Positions 15,987 through 25,056 of a stretch of 64,000 nt of DNA are shown here, piece after piece. Location of the stretch: contig JBAZSL010000008.1 of assembly GCA_041662445.1 (NCBI GenBank), positions 1 through 64,000 of the forward strand. The letters are read 5' to 3'. How positions within the stretch are numbered: position 1 is the first letter of the stretch; each line of letters starts with the position of its first letter. The notes under the pieces are model-generated. The model ran no database searches and had not been told where the DNA came from. It saw only the letters and a program-made list of their open reading frames with translations. Origin of the DNA: UASB124 sp041662445. GTDB taxonomy: Bacteria > Babelota > Babeliae > Babelales > RVW-14. Made by a program: the position numbers and the translations under genes.

Positions 15987-17051
15987 TTATCTGATTTTAA
16001 GTGTGAGAATGGCGACCAAGGAAAGAATAATTGAGACGATCCAAAACCTGATGGTGATTTTTGTTTCCGGCCAACCAAGAAGTTCAAAATGATGGTGAAT
16101 AGGTGCCATTTTAAAAATACGGCGCCCTCTGAGTTTGAATGATGCCACCTGGAGCATGACCGAAACCGTTTCAAGCACAAAAATACCACCAGCGATGAGC
16201 AAGAGAAGCTCCTGTCTGGACATCAAAGCGATAAGGCCCAATCCGGCACCAAGTGGAAGCGACCCAACATCGCCCATAAAAATTTGCGCCGGGTGCGAGT
16301 TGTACCACAAAAAGCCTAGAAGCGCGCCTATAAGTGTGGCTGCCAAAATAACCAATTCTGCGCTTCCCGCGTAGGGTATAAAAAGATACGCCGCCAATTT
16401 TTTGTGTCCTGCAAGATAGGCAATTATGGCAAACGACGAAAAGTTGCACAGGAGCGGTCCCGTTGCCAGACCATCAAGACCATCAGTTAAATTCACCGCA
16501 TTGCTCGCAGCAATCATAATAAATGCTGCCCATGGAATGAGGAGGATCCCAATGTCGGGCATAAAATTTTTAAAGAAAGGGATACAGAGTCGTGTGTCTG
16601 GGGCGTCGATAAAATACCACAACGAAGCAACAAGGAGTGCGAGCCCGATCTGTAGTTTGAATTTAAGTTGAGCACTGATACCTTTACTGCGTCGAATTTT
16701 GTACCAATCATCAAGAAAACCGATAGTGCCAAATCCGACCATGCAGAGTAAAAAGATCCAGACTTTTGCACGTGCAAGATTGTTCCACAAAAAACTATTG
16801 ACCAAAAAGATCAACAATACAAAAAGCCCACCCATTGTTGGGGTATCATTTTTAGTTTGATGAGTTTCTGGCGTCCAGTCTCTCACCTTTGATCTAAAAT
16901 TGTTTTGGCAAAATGTTATAAATCGACTTCCAAATGCAAATGAGAAAAAGAGTGATGTGAGAAGTGCTCCAATGCTGCGTACACTTACATAGTGGAAAAG
17001 ATTGAAGAATGAATGGTTCTCGCGTAACAAGTTGGCAAGATGGTAAATCAT
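15987..17051 (-). CDS. mraY: Phospho-N-acetylmuramoyl-pentapeptide transferase
   Basis: The 354-residue, ten-helix membrane protein has all MraY signatures: TPTMGG near residue 72, NAVNLTDGLDGLA with the catalytic aspartates, HPAQIFMGDVGSL, and the cytoplasmic loop APIHHHFELLGWPETKITIRFW. It transfers phospho-MurNAc-pentapeptide to undecaprenyl phosphate to make lipid I, so this organism makes peptidoglycan precursors. AAGGAT precedes the ATG. It is not inside a mur/fts cluster but downstream of two exported proteins. Confidence 0.97.
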   Translation of the reverse strand: MIYHLANLLRENHSFFNLFHYVSVRSIGALLTSLFFSFAFGSRFITFCQNNFRSKVRDWTPETHQTKNDTPTMGGLFVLLIFLVNSFLWNNLARAKVWIFLLCMVGFGTIGFLDDWYKIRRSKGISAQLKFKLQIGLALLVASLWYFIDAPDTRLCIPFFKNFMPDIGILLIPWAAFIMIAASNAVNLTDGLDGLATGPLLCNFSSFAIIAYLAGHKKLAAYLFIPYAGSAELVILAATLIGALLGFLWYNSHPAQIFMGDVGSLPLGAGLGLIALMSRQELLLLIAGGIFVLETVSVMLQVASFKLRGRRIFKMAPIHHHFELLGWPETKITIRFWIVSIILSLVAILTLKIR

Positions 17052-17118
17052 AGCTTTTATCCTTCGACTAAAACATCAAAAGTATAGCACGAAGGTATGT
17101 TTTTCAATGCTTTTTAAA

Positions 17119-18216
17119 TTAGATAGTACTGTTCTCTGCAGCATTTGCGCCAGCTGGTACTGCTGAGTTTTTCATATTATCAAGCAGCATTTGCAAAATT
17201 GATGGGCCACACTTTGTCACAATCGGCTGAAGTATTTTTAACTTAACTATGTTAGTTAACCAATTGCCTGAATAAACGTTACTGACGAATTGATGAACGA
17301 GCTGTTCCGTGTCGGTCTCATGGTTAGTTTTTGCAACTTTAAGTGCTTCCTGCAGAAGCATAAGATTCTGGTATGCACTGGTAAGAGCAAACATGAGCGT
17401 TCGAATTGCCGTGATTGATGGCAGCAGTGTTGCTGTGGGTGGTCTTTGTTCGATTTCGTATATTTTATCGGCATAGCCACCAAGGAGTTCCTTTGCTTTG
17501 GCAATAAGTTTCTCGGTGTTTACAGCGTCTTTTATGATGGATGCTTTTTCATATTCTGTCATGAACACGAGATATTCGTCCGCTAAGTTTGGTGCGATAG
17601 CACAAAGGTCAACATCAAATGCCTTACGTGATAAACGAGACTTCCAGGTAAACCACCACCACTTGAAGGATTTTTTGGCGATGGTGCGAATAAGCGTGTT
17701 GATAGTCGTGTGGTCTATGACGCAAGGTTGGGCGTGTTGCGGCATCGACATGTGTGCCATGTGTTGAAGCCACCCAAAAAGATATGCGTATACCGTTCCA
17801 AGAATGCGACGATGCTCGTGTGAGCCGATATTAATGCCGATGGTATCGTGAGAATTAGTGGTATCGATGGTCAAGAACTGCAGTTTGAGACGTGTCTGCT
17901 TTGTGGCTTGCAAAAATTCCTGGAGAAGAAAATTGTGGCGTATGAGCCCGTGAACATCACCTAGGTCACCGTGCCGTAACCCTGCTTTTTTCGTCGATTC
18001 CCAGAAAGCGATGATGTGTTGAAGATTTTCATCAAGGACTGCTTCGCGTATCAATGTCTTTGAAAAATCGGCAACAAGCGATTCTATCTGCGCAACGAGT
18101 TCTGTGTGTAACTCCTTAAGCCTGGCTATGGAGGGGGCAGCCTGAGTGTTCTCTGCGCACATAGTGGCGCCGCATACTACAAATACTACAGCGGGCAAAA
18201 TGTATCTGAGCTTCAT
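17119..18216 (-). CDS. Exported protein of unknown function
   Basis: The 365-residue protein begins with a signal peptide (RYILPAVVFVVCGATMCAENTQA). The mature part is predicted mostly helical with no recognised domain (AQIESLVADFSKTLIREA, FSLTSAYQNLMLLQEALKVAKTNHE). A basic aromatic stretch KKSFKWWWFTWKSRLSRKAF lies mid-protein. It starts nine bases after the stop of the large exported protein upstream, indicating one operon. The function cannot be inferred. Confidence 0.8.
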   Translation of the reverse strand: MKLRYILPAVVFVVCGATMCAENTQAAPSIARLKELHTELVAQIESLVADFSKTLIREAVLDENLQHIIAFWESTKKAGLRHGDLGDVHGLIRHNFLLQEFLQATKQTRLKLQFLTIDTTNSHDTIGINIGSHEHRRILGTVYAYLFGWLQHMAHMSMPQHAQPCVIDHTTINTLIRTIAKKSFKWWWFTWKSRLSRKAFDVDLCAIAPNLADEYLVFMTEYEKASIIKDAVNTEKLIAKAKELLGGYADKIYEIEQRPPTATLLPSITAIRTLMFALTSAYQNLMLLQEALKVAKTNHETDTEQLVHQFVSNVYSGNWLTNIVKLKILQPIVTKCGPSILQMLLDNMKNSAVPAGANAAENSTI

Positions 18217-18225
18217 GACGTGCCG

Positions 18226-20388
18226 TTACGACTGTGCTGCTCGGTCAAATGCAGGCAAAAATTCTGGCAGATAATTTGCAATTGCATAACGGAAGGTGCG
18301 TGAAAATCTGCGGATATGTAAAGACTTACTCATGATGTATTCCATTACGTTAAACAATTTTTGCTTAAGCGGTGCATAGGCTGGATTGTTTTCGTTAAAG
18401 TCACGTAACATTTCCTGGAACTCAACGCCACTGACGATAAGCCCAAGGTCATGAGTTGTGGCAGAATTTTGTGATAGCGATTCGCTTCTGAGCGAGATAA
18501 TTTTTTGTTGCAACTCTTCAGTATAGGTTATGTATTGCGGTTGAGTTATGCGTGTGTAATAGAGGCGTGCAAGCTCACGCTGCTCTTCGGGAAGAGCTTC
18601 TATGCGAGCTTTTTCGATGGCAAGGTGCTGATCGAGTAATTCAATTTCATTCTGATACAATTGTGCACGTTGCGTAGCAAGTTTGTCTTGTGATGGTCTT
18701 TGTGCCTCTATGCGGTTTTCGAGTAGTGCAATTTTTTGGCGAAGATTAACGGGTACTTCTTCACCGATTGTTTCAAACTCGGTGGCCATTGATTGCAACT
18801 TTTCAAGTTCTTTAACAAGTTCTGGGTCCTCTAATCCGCAGTCGTGCATTTCTGTAACAGCGGCAGCGCGAAGCTGCTCAATCTCTGCCAGCTCATGTTC
18901 GAGCGCTTCATGTTCTTGGCGTGCAATCGCTATTTTTTCGTTAATAGCTGTAGCATTTTGGCCGAGCTGAAGTGCATGGGCATAGACGTCATACGTTGTT
19001 TGTGCCTTGTTGAGCGCGATAAGCAGTTCTTGCTTGCGTAAATCTAATCTTTTAATAGGGGATTCAGTTTTATCAGTTAGCCCATGGCTGCCGCGATTCT
19101 CAACCTTTTTTTCACTAGCTGCGAGCCCTCTTTCAATACGTTTTACCGATTCTTTTCCAGCGCTACTTTGTAAAAATGCTTGAAGGCGCAATTGTCGCTT
19201 GGTGCCTTGGGCACAACGGTCTTGATGCTTTTTAGCCGCATCAGGATTACTTCTTAAATAGGCGGCATGAATAGCGGTATATTCAGCAATTGCCCGCGCT
19301 AGAATAAGGGCACTCATTTTGACTGAATCAATAAGTTCAAGTTGATCGGTGACGCAGGCAACCCAATGGTGGCCATGTGTGTCTTCCGCTTTAATAAATT
19401 GTGGGAACGTTGATACTTTTTGTGCCGCATCGCTGAGTTCTTTTGGAATTCGTGATGTTGAAAAAGCAGTGCCCATTGACGTGAATCTGAGAACGCTCTT
19501 ACCCGTCATAAACTCTTGAGCGGTATAACGTTGCTGTAATGTAGCCAGGTAGAGAGTTGCCGCTGAATCTGTTGCTACTGGTATGGCATAAACCGTACGT
19601 GGACAAAGACGTGCAAATTGTGCTGGATCAAGAGTAATCGTTTTATCTTTCAATCCCATCCAAAGCGTGTCGATAATTTCTATTACGTAAGGAATGGTCT
19701 CATTGATAAAATCACGTAGAGGTGCTGGAATATGTTGGGAAATTGTTATGGATTCGAGGCCAGGATTGTCGGCAAGACTTAATTTAATAAGAAGCCGTAA
19801 AATCTCGTTACCCAACGCGAATGGATCCATGGCGTGATGTTGTTGGTAAGTTTGAGCAAGTATGAAAAGTTTGAGATAAAAAAGCCTTGCCGGTGTGAGA
19901 TGCGCTTGGGTTATCCAACGTAGTAAAGGAAGTTGTGCAACATGTTGAGCAAGAGCATCTTGTGCAAGTGCGGCTCCGAGTTCTTTAAGGCTGAAGATTT
20001 GTGCAGTCTCGCCTGGTTGAGGCAATATGGGACGTAGTTGAACTGGTATTTGAGGCATAGGCGAAAATATATCTTCTGACCCACTAAAACCCCAGTTAAT
20101 AACCAGTTCTTGATTAAGTTGTGGAATAGATACAACGATTTCACGTGCTGTATGATAATTTAATCGTCGTATATCAGTGGTAAGCTTTTTCGCAAAGTCG
20201 GTGATGATGCCAAGATCAATGGTCTTCGGTGATTCTGATTCACCTGGCTCTTGAAGAGATAGAGCAGCTCCTGGTTCTTGAGCAGCACTGTCGCCTACTG
20301 CACGAGCGAATGTTACGAACAATGACAGCACGATACACGAATAGGCGAAAAATTTATACGAATAGATTGTCGATGATCTCTGCAACAT
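18226..20388 (-). CDS. Large exported coiled-coil protein of unknown function
   Basis: From ATG 20388, preceded by GGGAGGGG, the protein has 720 residues. A signal peptide (SYKFFAYSCIVLSLFVTFARA) leads to an N-terminal region with Ala/Pro-rich segments. A helical domain follows, then a long coiled coil at about 440-640 (ALEHELAEIEQLRAAAVTEM; LYQNEIELLDQHLAIEKARI). A C-terminal helical domain ends in FLPAFDRAAQS. No family is recognised. The motif QEPGA after the signal peptide recurs in the exported protein at 48327. It is the first gene of a run through the next exported gene and perhaps mraY. Confidence 0.8.
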   Translation of the reverse strand: MLQRSSTIYSYKFFAYSCIVLSLFVTFARAVGDSAAQEPGAALSLQEPGESESPKTIDLGIITDFAKKLTTDIRRLNYHTAREIVVSIPQLNQELVINWGFSGSEDIFSPMPQIPVQLRPILPQPGETAQIFSLKELGAALAQDALAQHVAQLPLLRWITQAHLTPARLFYLKLFILAQTYQQHHAMDPFALGNEILRLLIKLSLADNPGLESITISQHIPAPLRDFINETIPYVIEIIDTLWMGLKDKTITLDPAQFARLCPRTVYAIPVATDSAATLYLATLQQRYTAQEFMTGKSVLRFTSMGTAFSTSRIPKELSDAAQKVSTFPQFIKAEDTHGHHWVACVTDQLELIDSVKMSALILARAIAEYTAIHAAYLRSNPDAAKKHQDRCAQGTKRQLRLQAFLQSSAGKESVKRIERGLAASEKKVENRGSHGLTDKTESPIKRLDLRKQELLIALNKAQTTYDVYAHALQLGQNATAINEKIAIARQEHEALEHELAEIEQLRAAAVTEMHDCGLEDPELVKELEKLQSMATEFETIGEEVPVNLRQKIALLENRIEAQRPSQDKLATQRAQLYQNEIELLDQHLAIEKARIEALPEEQRELARLYYTRITQPQYITYTEELQQKIISLRSESLSQNSATTHDLGLIVSGVEFQEMLRDFNENNPAYAPLKQKLFNVMEYIMSKSLHIRRFSRTFRYAIANYLPEFLPAFDRAAQS

Positions 20389-20494
20389 AGTACCCCTCCC
20401 ACAAGGCAATTTATATAGCTGTATAAAACGAGAATCGGTGGGAGCATAGCATGAAAGTTGACAGAACGCAAATAGATTCCTAGGAGCTCAATGC

Positions 20495-20522
20495 TTGCTG
20501 GGACGGTGTAATTAAATATAAT
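20495..20522 (+). promoter_or_regulatory. Probable promoter of the sensor kinase gene
   Basis: TTGCTG (20495-20500) and a perfect TATAAT (20517-20522) are separated by 16 bases, about 80 bases before the kinase start. Confidence 0.5.
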
Positions 20523-20600
20523 ATTTCTATTAATCAAGTTGGTTGACAAGGATGGAGAGCTCGTCAAACTGAGTCGCATTACCCGGGGTCAAGAATTGTT

Positions 20601-22706
20601 ATGGCAATGGCATTAAAACGACTTGTTTACATTATATTGAGCTGTCTTGGTGTAGTGGCAACGATATGGTTGGAGCTTTTTGTTCAGCGCAAGCAGCATC
20701 TTATTGGCGGTGGCGTCAATAGGCCCTTCTTATTTTTGCTTATCAATGTCCACGTTGTCATTGTGGTGGTACTTCTTTACATCATCATTCGACAGAGCAT
20801 TAAGCTTTTCTCAGAGCGGACCAAAGGGTCAGCCGGAAGTGTTTTTAGAAGTAATTTAGCCTTTGCCTTTATTCTGCTTTCAGTAACGCCATCGTTTTTT
20901 GTTTTTTTCTCAGCAGGAAAGTTTATTACCAAAAGCATTGATCGATGGTTTCAGGCGCGTCTTGCGCGTGGTTTTGAGCATGCGCTCGACCTTCACCGCC
21001 AACATACGCATATGCTTCGCAATGATCTTATACGTTATGGGCAAGGCCTTACGCTGTCGAATGCATATAAGCCACATCCTCCCTACACGGTGTATATTTG
21101 GACGTTGCCGGGTCTAACTGGTCCGCTTGGTTCATTGCGTGACGAAGTTAAACAGTGGCGCGTGTTTCGTGTATCAAATGACCGTACCATGAAAAGCCTC
21201 AAGGAGCGATTTCTCCAAAAGATTGCCACGGCTTCACGTCAGGGTGAAGCATTTGATTTTTATGGTTCACTTTATTTTGTACGACGCGTTGATGGCACCT
21301 TTTATATTGCTATCTACCGTTATGCCGACAGTGTGCGACAGTCGCTCATCGGACTGCAGAACTCGATTGATGATTACCGCCACTTATATGGAATGCGTGA
21401 TTCGATTTACACCAATTATACGTTTACCTTTTTTGCCGTTGCGCTTTTAGTGCTCTTCCTTTCCCTCTGGTGCGCCTTCTATCTTGCCCGTGGTATGAGC
21501 AAGCCTATACAAGAACTTCTTGATGCGACCGAAAAGGTTGAGCAAGGGTGTTGGGATGTACAGGTTCCCATTGATCGTTCAAATGATCTATATTCTCTTG
21601 CCAGCGGATTTAATAAAATGGCGAAGGCTGTTCGTCGTGCACATGCCCAGTTGGAGCTTAAGCATAAAGAGATGCTCGCGATACTTGAAAACCTATCGGG
21701 TGCCGTTTTTTGGGTAAACAATGTAGGGCGTATTATTTTTTGTAATGCGGCTGCGCAACGCCTTTTAAGCGAGATTGCCCCTTCTGTCGATATTCGTAAT
21801 AAACGTATTTGGGTCCTCGGAAGCTCAATTAGAGCAAAATTTTTAGGTATTGCACGGGAACTTGTGGCATCTGGTAAAAATCAAATAAGCAAAGAGATAG
21901 AGCTTCCACTTGAGCATGAAAAAAGGACCTTCTTTGTTTTTGGGCGGGTACTCGTACGGAGTAATCCTGATGAAGCGGCCACGCGTAGTCTGCTTATTGT
22001 TATTGAAGATCTCACTGATATTGTAAAAAACAACAGGCTTAAAACTTGGCAGGAGGCGGCAAAGCAGCTTGCCCATGAAATTAAGAATCCTTTAACGCCT
22101 ATTCAGCTTGCCACCCAGAGACTGCAAAGAAAATTTGCTACCTCTACGCATGACGATTCTGTGATATTGACATGTACAACCACCATATTGCAGCAAGTTC
22201 AAATTATTAGAGATCTTGTTTCGCATTTTTCGCTCTTTGCTTCAATGCCGGCACTCTGTGTTGAAGATGTGAACATCTCCCAGCTTGTTGAGGAGTTGGC
22301 GTGTCTGTATCGCGTAAGTTATCCGGATGTTGGTATAACGTGTTCTCTTTCAGCTTCCGAGATAGTGGTGAAAACTGATCGCACAAAGATGCGACGAGTA
22401 TTGGTGAATTTACTCGATAACAGTGTTCGTGCTCTGATGCGCCATGACGGGAGTGGCAAAAAAATTGTTATTACGGTTACCTATGATGGAGCTCGCTCTC
22501 GGCTGGATATTATTTTCTCAGATAATGGTCCTGGCATTGCGCAATCAGTTAAAGATATATTGTTTCTTCCCTACGTTTCTACCGAACAAAAGAACATGGG
22601 ACTTGGGCTAGCGATCGTACATGACATTATAAAGCAGATGGGGGGTACGATATCGCTTGTCTCTGTCAAGGAAGGGGCCACCTTTCACATCGTTTTACCT
22701 CTATAG
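20601..22706 (+). CDS. NtrY-type sensor histidine kinase
   Basis: The 701-residue protein has N-terminal membrane helices (about 5-25, 43-63, 85-108) and a periplasmic sensor part. Another helix (about 275-300) leads to a HAMP domain, a PAS domain (about 355-460, ILENLSGAVFWVNNVGRII), a HisKA domain and an HATPase domain. The H box is LAHEIKNPLTPIQLATQRL (His near 491). The N box carries NLLDNSVRAL; the G boxes are DNGPGIA and GLGLAIVHDIIKQMGG. HEIKNPLTP and the domain order are typical of NtrY. No response regulator is adjacent, so it is an orphan in this window. The substrate sensed is unknown. Confidence 0.9.
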   Translation: MAMALKRLVYIILSCLGVVATIWLELFVQRKQHLIGGGVNRPFLFLLINVHVVIVVVLLYIIIRQSIKLFSERTKGSAGSVFRSNLAFAFILLSVTPSFFVFFSAGKFITKSIDRWFQARLARGFEHALDLHRQHTHMLRNDLIRYGQGLTLSNAYKPHPPYTVYIWTLPGLTGPLGSLRDEVKQWRVFRVSNDRTMKSLKERFLQKIATASRQGEAFDFYGSLYFVRRVDGTFYIAIYRYADSVRQSLIGLQNSIDDYRHLYGMRDSIYTNYTFTFFAVALLVLFLSLWCAFYLARGMSKPIQELLDATEKVEQGCWDVQVPIDRSNDLYSLASGFNKMAKAVRRAHAQLELKHKEMLAILENLSGAVFWVNNVGRIIFCNAAAQRLLSEIAPSVDIRNKRIWVLGSSIRAKFLGIARELVASGKNQISKEIELPLEHEKRTFFVFGRVLVRSNPDEAATRSLLIVIEDLTDIVKNNRLKTWQEAAKQLAHEIKNPLTPIQLATQRLQRKFATSTHDDSVILTCTTTILQQVQIIRDLVSHFSLFASMPALCVEDVNISQLVEELACLYRVSYPDVGITCSLSASEIVVKTDRTKMRRVLVNLLDNSVRALMRHDGSGKKIVITVTYDGARSRLDIIFSDNGPGIAQSVKDILFLPYVSTEQKNMGLGLAIVHDIIKQMGGTISLVSVKEGATFHIVLPL

Positions 22707-22740
22707 AAAATGATATTCAGTAGGGAGACATCAAAAAAAT

Positions 22741-22769
22741 TTGATTTTTCCCAATCTTTTTTCTAATGT
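22741..22769 (+). promoter_or_regulatory. Probable promoter of the small lipoprotein gene
   Basis: TTGATT (22741-22746) and TAATGT (22764-22769) are separated by 17 bases. The start codon of the lipoprotein lies 55 bases downstream. Confidence 0.6.
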
Positions 22770-22823
22770 AGGGGGGTGTTGAGAACATTTTTTACAGTGA
22801 GTTTTTTATCAGGAGATAGATTT

Positions 22824-23078
22824 ATGCAGAAGCATGTGCTTCTTAACGCCTTGGGCGTAGCTACGTTGTCATTGTTTTGTGCCTGCACAATGATGGATAA
22901 AAAAGAAGAGGCTAAGCCAGTTGAGCCAACACCAATGGCAGAAGCCGCTCAGGTTCCTGCTGATGTTGCAGCACAACCAGAGGCTCCTGTAGCAGCTCCT
23001 CAAGAAGTTGCGCAAGCCTCAACTCCAGCTCCTGTGCAAGCTGAACAAGCTCCAGTAGCCGCAGAGGCAAAAGCTTAA
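22824..23078 (+). CDS. Small Ala/Pro/Glu-rich lipoprotein
   Basis: The 84-residue protein starts at ATG 22824, with AGGAG nine bases upstream. It has a signal ending SLFCAC (lipobox-like) followed by a charged segment. The tail of about 60 residues is composed almost entirely of Ala, Pro, Glu, Gln and Val (PAPVQAEQAPVAAEAKA). Such short, repetitive lipoproteins are often abundant envelope proteins. A promoter with optimal spacing and a 28-bp palindromic terminator bracket it as a single-gene unit, which fits high expression. No family is recognised. Confidence 0.75.
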   Translation: MQKHVLLNALGVATLSLFCACTMMDKKEEAKPVEPTPMAEAAQVPADVAAQPEAPVAAPQEVAQASTPAPVQAEQAPVAAEAKA

Positions 23079-23102
23079 TATTTAAAAAAAGCTTTTTCAT
23101 AC

Positions 23103-23130
23103 AGAAGGGCACCGAATTCGGTGCCCTTCT
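23103..23130. terminator. Perfect 28-bp palindromic terminator, bidirectional
   Basis: A perfect inverted repeat centred on GAATTC (AGAAGGGCACC... and its complement) lies between the convergent lipoprotein and hydrolase genes. T-rich sequence follows on the minus strand and TTCTTG on the plus strand, so it probably terminates both. Confidence 0.8.
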
Positions 23131-23149
23131 TGCTTGATATCAACATATG

Positions 23150-24091
23150 TTAGACCGCAGTTGGTACTACCTGTTTGATGAAATCTATAATTTTTATGCG
23201 ATAAAGCATGGCGTGTTTTGAATGCAGCCTGACGTGTCGGCAATGCGGTGCAATCCATAATTGAGATTTTTGATTGCGTGCACGCGCATACAGCGCAACA
23301 GAATTTTTGGGTGGGATATACGTATCATTGCAGGCATGTATAAAAAGAATTGGCTGTTGTACCGACATGACACTTTCGATCGGATTCATATCTTTAAGAT
23401 TACAGCCGGCGATGTACTGAAACATGGCTCTGATGACCGGGAAGAATGGATAATGTGGCAAATTAGCCTTGGAGCAAAAAATCCTCCGTACGGTTGATTC
23501 GAGGCGTGCATATGATGAATCAATAATCAAAGCATCACACAGCGTTGGCTCAATTTCCGCCGCGCGAATACTAGCGGCTCCCCCCATAGAAAGACCCAAA
23601 ATAATGAGCGGTAATTTGCTGCTGGTTTGGTTGCGTACATAATGCGCTGCTGCTATAACATCCCTGTATTCCAAACACCCTATGGTAGTAACGTATCCCT
23701 CACTTTGCCCGTGTGCTCTGAAATCAAACATCAGAACGTTCCATTCAGGGAAAAGTTCCATATAAGGGTACATAAATTCTTTTGCCCCCTTATACCCATG
23801 ACACACAATGAGATTAGCTTTTGGCTGGGGGCGTTGAATAAAAATCCCCGTCAACGTGAGCCCGTCTGCAGTAGTAAACTTAACTTCACCGGTTCCTGGA
23901 GTATTAAGTAATTCCGTTCGGATTTCGCGCGTAATATGCGACATGCTGCTGTTATAAATAACATAATCACGTGGTGCATACGTAAGTTTTTTGAGCGCGT
24001 AATATGAAATACCAAAAACTATTGCTGCTGCAATACCTATAAAGGCTGCACTAAGATAAAGAAAATGCCGCAGCGTTATTGAAATCTTCAC
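23150..24091 (-). CDS. Membrane-anchored alpha/beta hydrolase
   Basis: The 313-residue protein has one N-terminal membrane helix (about 8-30). The alpha/beta-hydrolase fold follows: NLIVCHGYKGAKEFMYP (oxyanion strand), LMFDFRAHGQSEG, nucleophile elbow GLSMGGAAS (Ser near 145), Asp in FIHACNDTYIPP, and His in HCRHVRLHSKH. It belongs to the broad S33/COG1073 group of exported-facing esterases or peptidases; the substrate is unknown. The start is GTG, overlapping the stop of the HIT gene by four bases, so the two are translationally coupled. Confidence 0.85.
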   Translation of the reverse strand: MKISITLRHFLYLSAAFIGIAAAIVFGISYYALKKLTYAPRDYVIYNSSMSHITREIRTELLNTPGTGEVKFTTADGLTLTGIFIQRPQPKANLIVCHGYKGAKEFMYPYMELFPEWNVLMFDFRAHGQSEGYVTTIGCLEYRDVIAAAHYVRNQTSSKLPLIILGLSMGGAASIRAAEIEPTLCDALIIDSSYARLESTVRRIFCSKANLPHYPFFPVIRAMFQYIAGCNLKDMNPIESVMSVQQPILFIHACNDTYIPPKNSVALYARARNQKSQLWIAPHCRHVRLHSKHAMLYRIKIIDFIKQVVPTAV

Positions 24092-24438
24092 AGAGAAAGT
24101 CCATGTTCATAAAGATTTTTTCCGGCAAGAAGATGCAGATGAAGGTGCATGATGCTTTGGCCGGCCGCCGCCCCATTATTGATGATTAAATTGAATGCCT
24201 GCGCAGGCATTTTGGTGCCAAGGTCGCGTGCAATCTTCATCATATGCCAACAATATTCTGCATCCTTATCAGTAAGTGAACTTACCGACTCAACATGAAT
24301 TTTAGGGATAATGAGATAATGCGTAGGCGCTTTGGGGGCGATATCAGACACAACAATGACATGTTCGTTTTCAGTGATAATGGTGCTGGGAATGGTTTTT
24401 TGAATTATTTTGCAGAAGATACAGGTTGGTGATAACAC
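24088..24438 (-). CDS. HIT-family nucleotide-binding protein
   Basis: From GTG 24438, with CAGGAG upstream, the protein has 116 residues: CIFCKIIQKTIPSTII, APTHYLIIPKIHVES and the histidine triad SIMHLHLHLLAG. HIT proteins of this size hydrolyse dinucleotides or nucleoside phosphoramidates (PKCI/HinT type). The open frame continues upstream into tRNA-Leu, but that extension is not coding. The gene is followed with a four-base overlap by the alpha/beta hydrolase. Confidence 0.92.
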   Translation of the reverse strand: MLSPTCIFCKIIQKTIPSTIITENEHVIVVSDIAPKAPTHYLIIPKIHVESVSSLTDKDAEYCWHMMKIARDLGTKMPAQAFNLIINNGAAAGQSIMHLHLHLLAGKNLYEHGLSL

Positions 24439-24468
24439 GGTAACTCCTGAATGGGTTATTAAGATTAA

Positions 24469-24552
24469 TGCCGAAGGTCGGACTCGAACCGACACAGTGT
24501 CGCCACCACGGGATTTTGAGTCCCGCGCGTCTACCAATTTCGCCACTTCGGC
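24469..24552 (-). tRNA. tRNA-Leu (CAA)
   Basis: The 84-nt class II tRNA has acceptor GCCGAAG/CTTCGGC, anticodon stem CGGGA/TCCCG with loop CTCAAAA (anticodon CAA), a variable arm (GTGGCGACACTGTG) and T-loop TTCGAGT. CCA is not encoded. Confidence 0.95.
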
Positions 24553-24955
24553 ATGTCAAATGAGCAACAGCCCAAGGCTAACAAAATGAACTGCTACGTC
24601 AAGGGGAAATGCCGCGTAGTATGAGAAGTAAAGTGATACTATCAATTTCTGACAATAATTATTGGAATATGATCCCGCTCGCCCCGCCTGTCCGCCATAG
24701 CCTTGGCGTCGGCGGGAGTGATTTGCCTTGCAAATCGTATCGAGGGGTACGAACGGCCGGCTGCGCTTCTGAAGCAGCCGGGGTTTTGATAGTAGGTTTC
24801 AATTTCTAAATTGTGGGAATGGTATCGGGGCATCGAATACCCATGTTTTGTTAACAACGACACGTTATCCCACAGCCCGTCATATCACATTACTCCAATC
24901 GCATTTTTCACCAGATTAATCTAGCCCTAGTAAATCCGTCACTATCTGTATTTCA
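24553..24955. other. Long intergenic stretch with repeat element and terminator-like hairpin
   Basis: 24676-24722 is a dispersed element (CCGCC-ATA-GCC, loop TT, GGC-GTC-GGCGG). 24757-24786 is a hairpin with 8-bp stem CCGGCTGC/GCAGCCGG, loop of nine, followed by GGTTTT, which resembles a plus-strand terminator although no plus-strand gene precedes it. I see no gene; short frames crossing the stretch have no start signals. Confidence 0.55.
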
Positions 24956-24985
24956 TTGACTCTCTGAAATTGTTTTCTGTAGGGT
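24956..24985 (+). promoter_or_regulatory. Possible promoter of the clostripain-like gene
   Basis: TTGACT (24956-24961) and TAGGGT (24980-24985) are 18 bases apart, about 70 bases before the start codon. The -10 box is weak. Confidence 0.35.
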
Positions 24986-25056
24986 GATAGTGGAGAGATT
25001 CAGGGGGACGGAGGGAATAGGCAAACGCGTTTATCGAAAAACGCGAGGGGGGTGGG

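Noticed and set aside
24439..24546. N-terminal extension of the HIT protein into tRNA-Leu
   Set aside because: It would translate the tRNA gene. GTG 24438 has a good ribosome site and matches the family's start.
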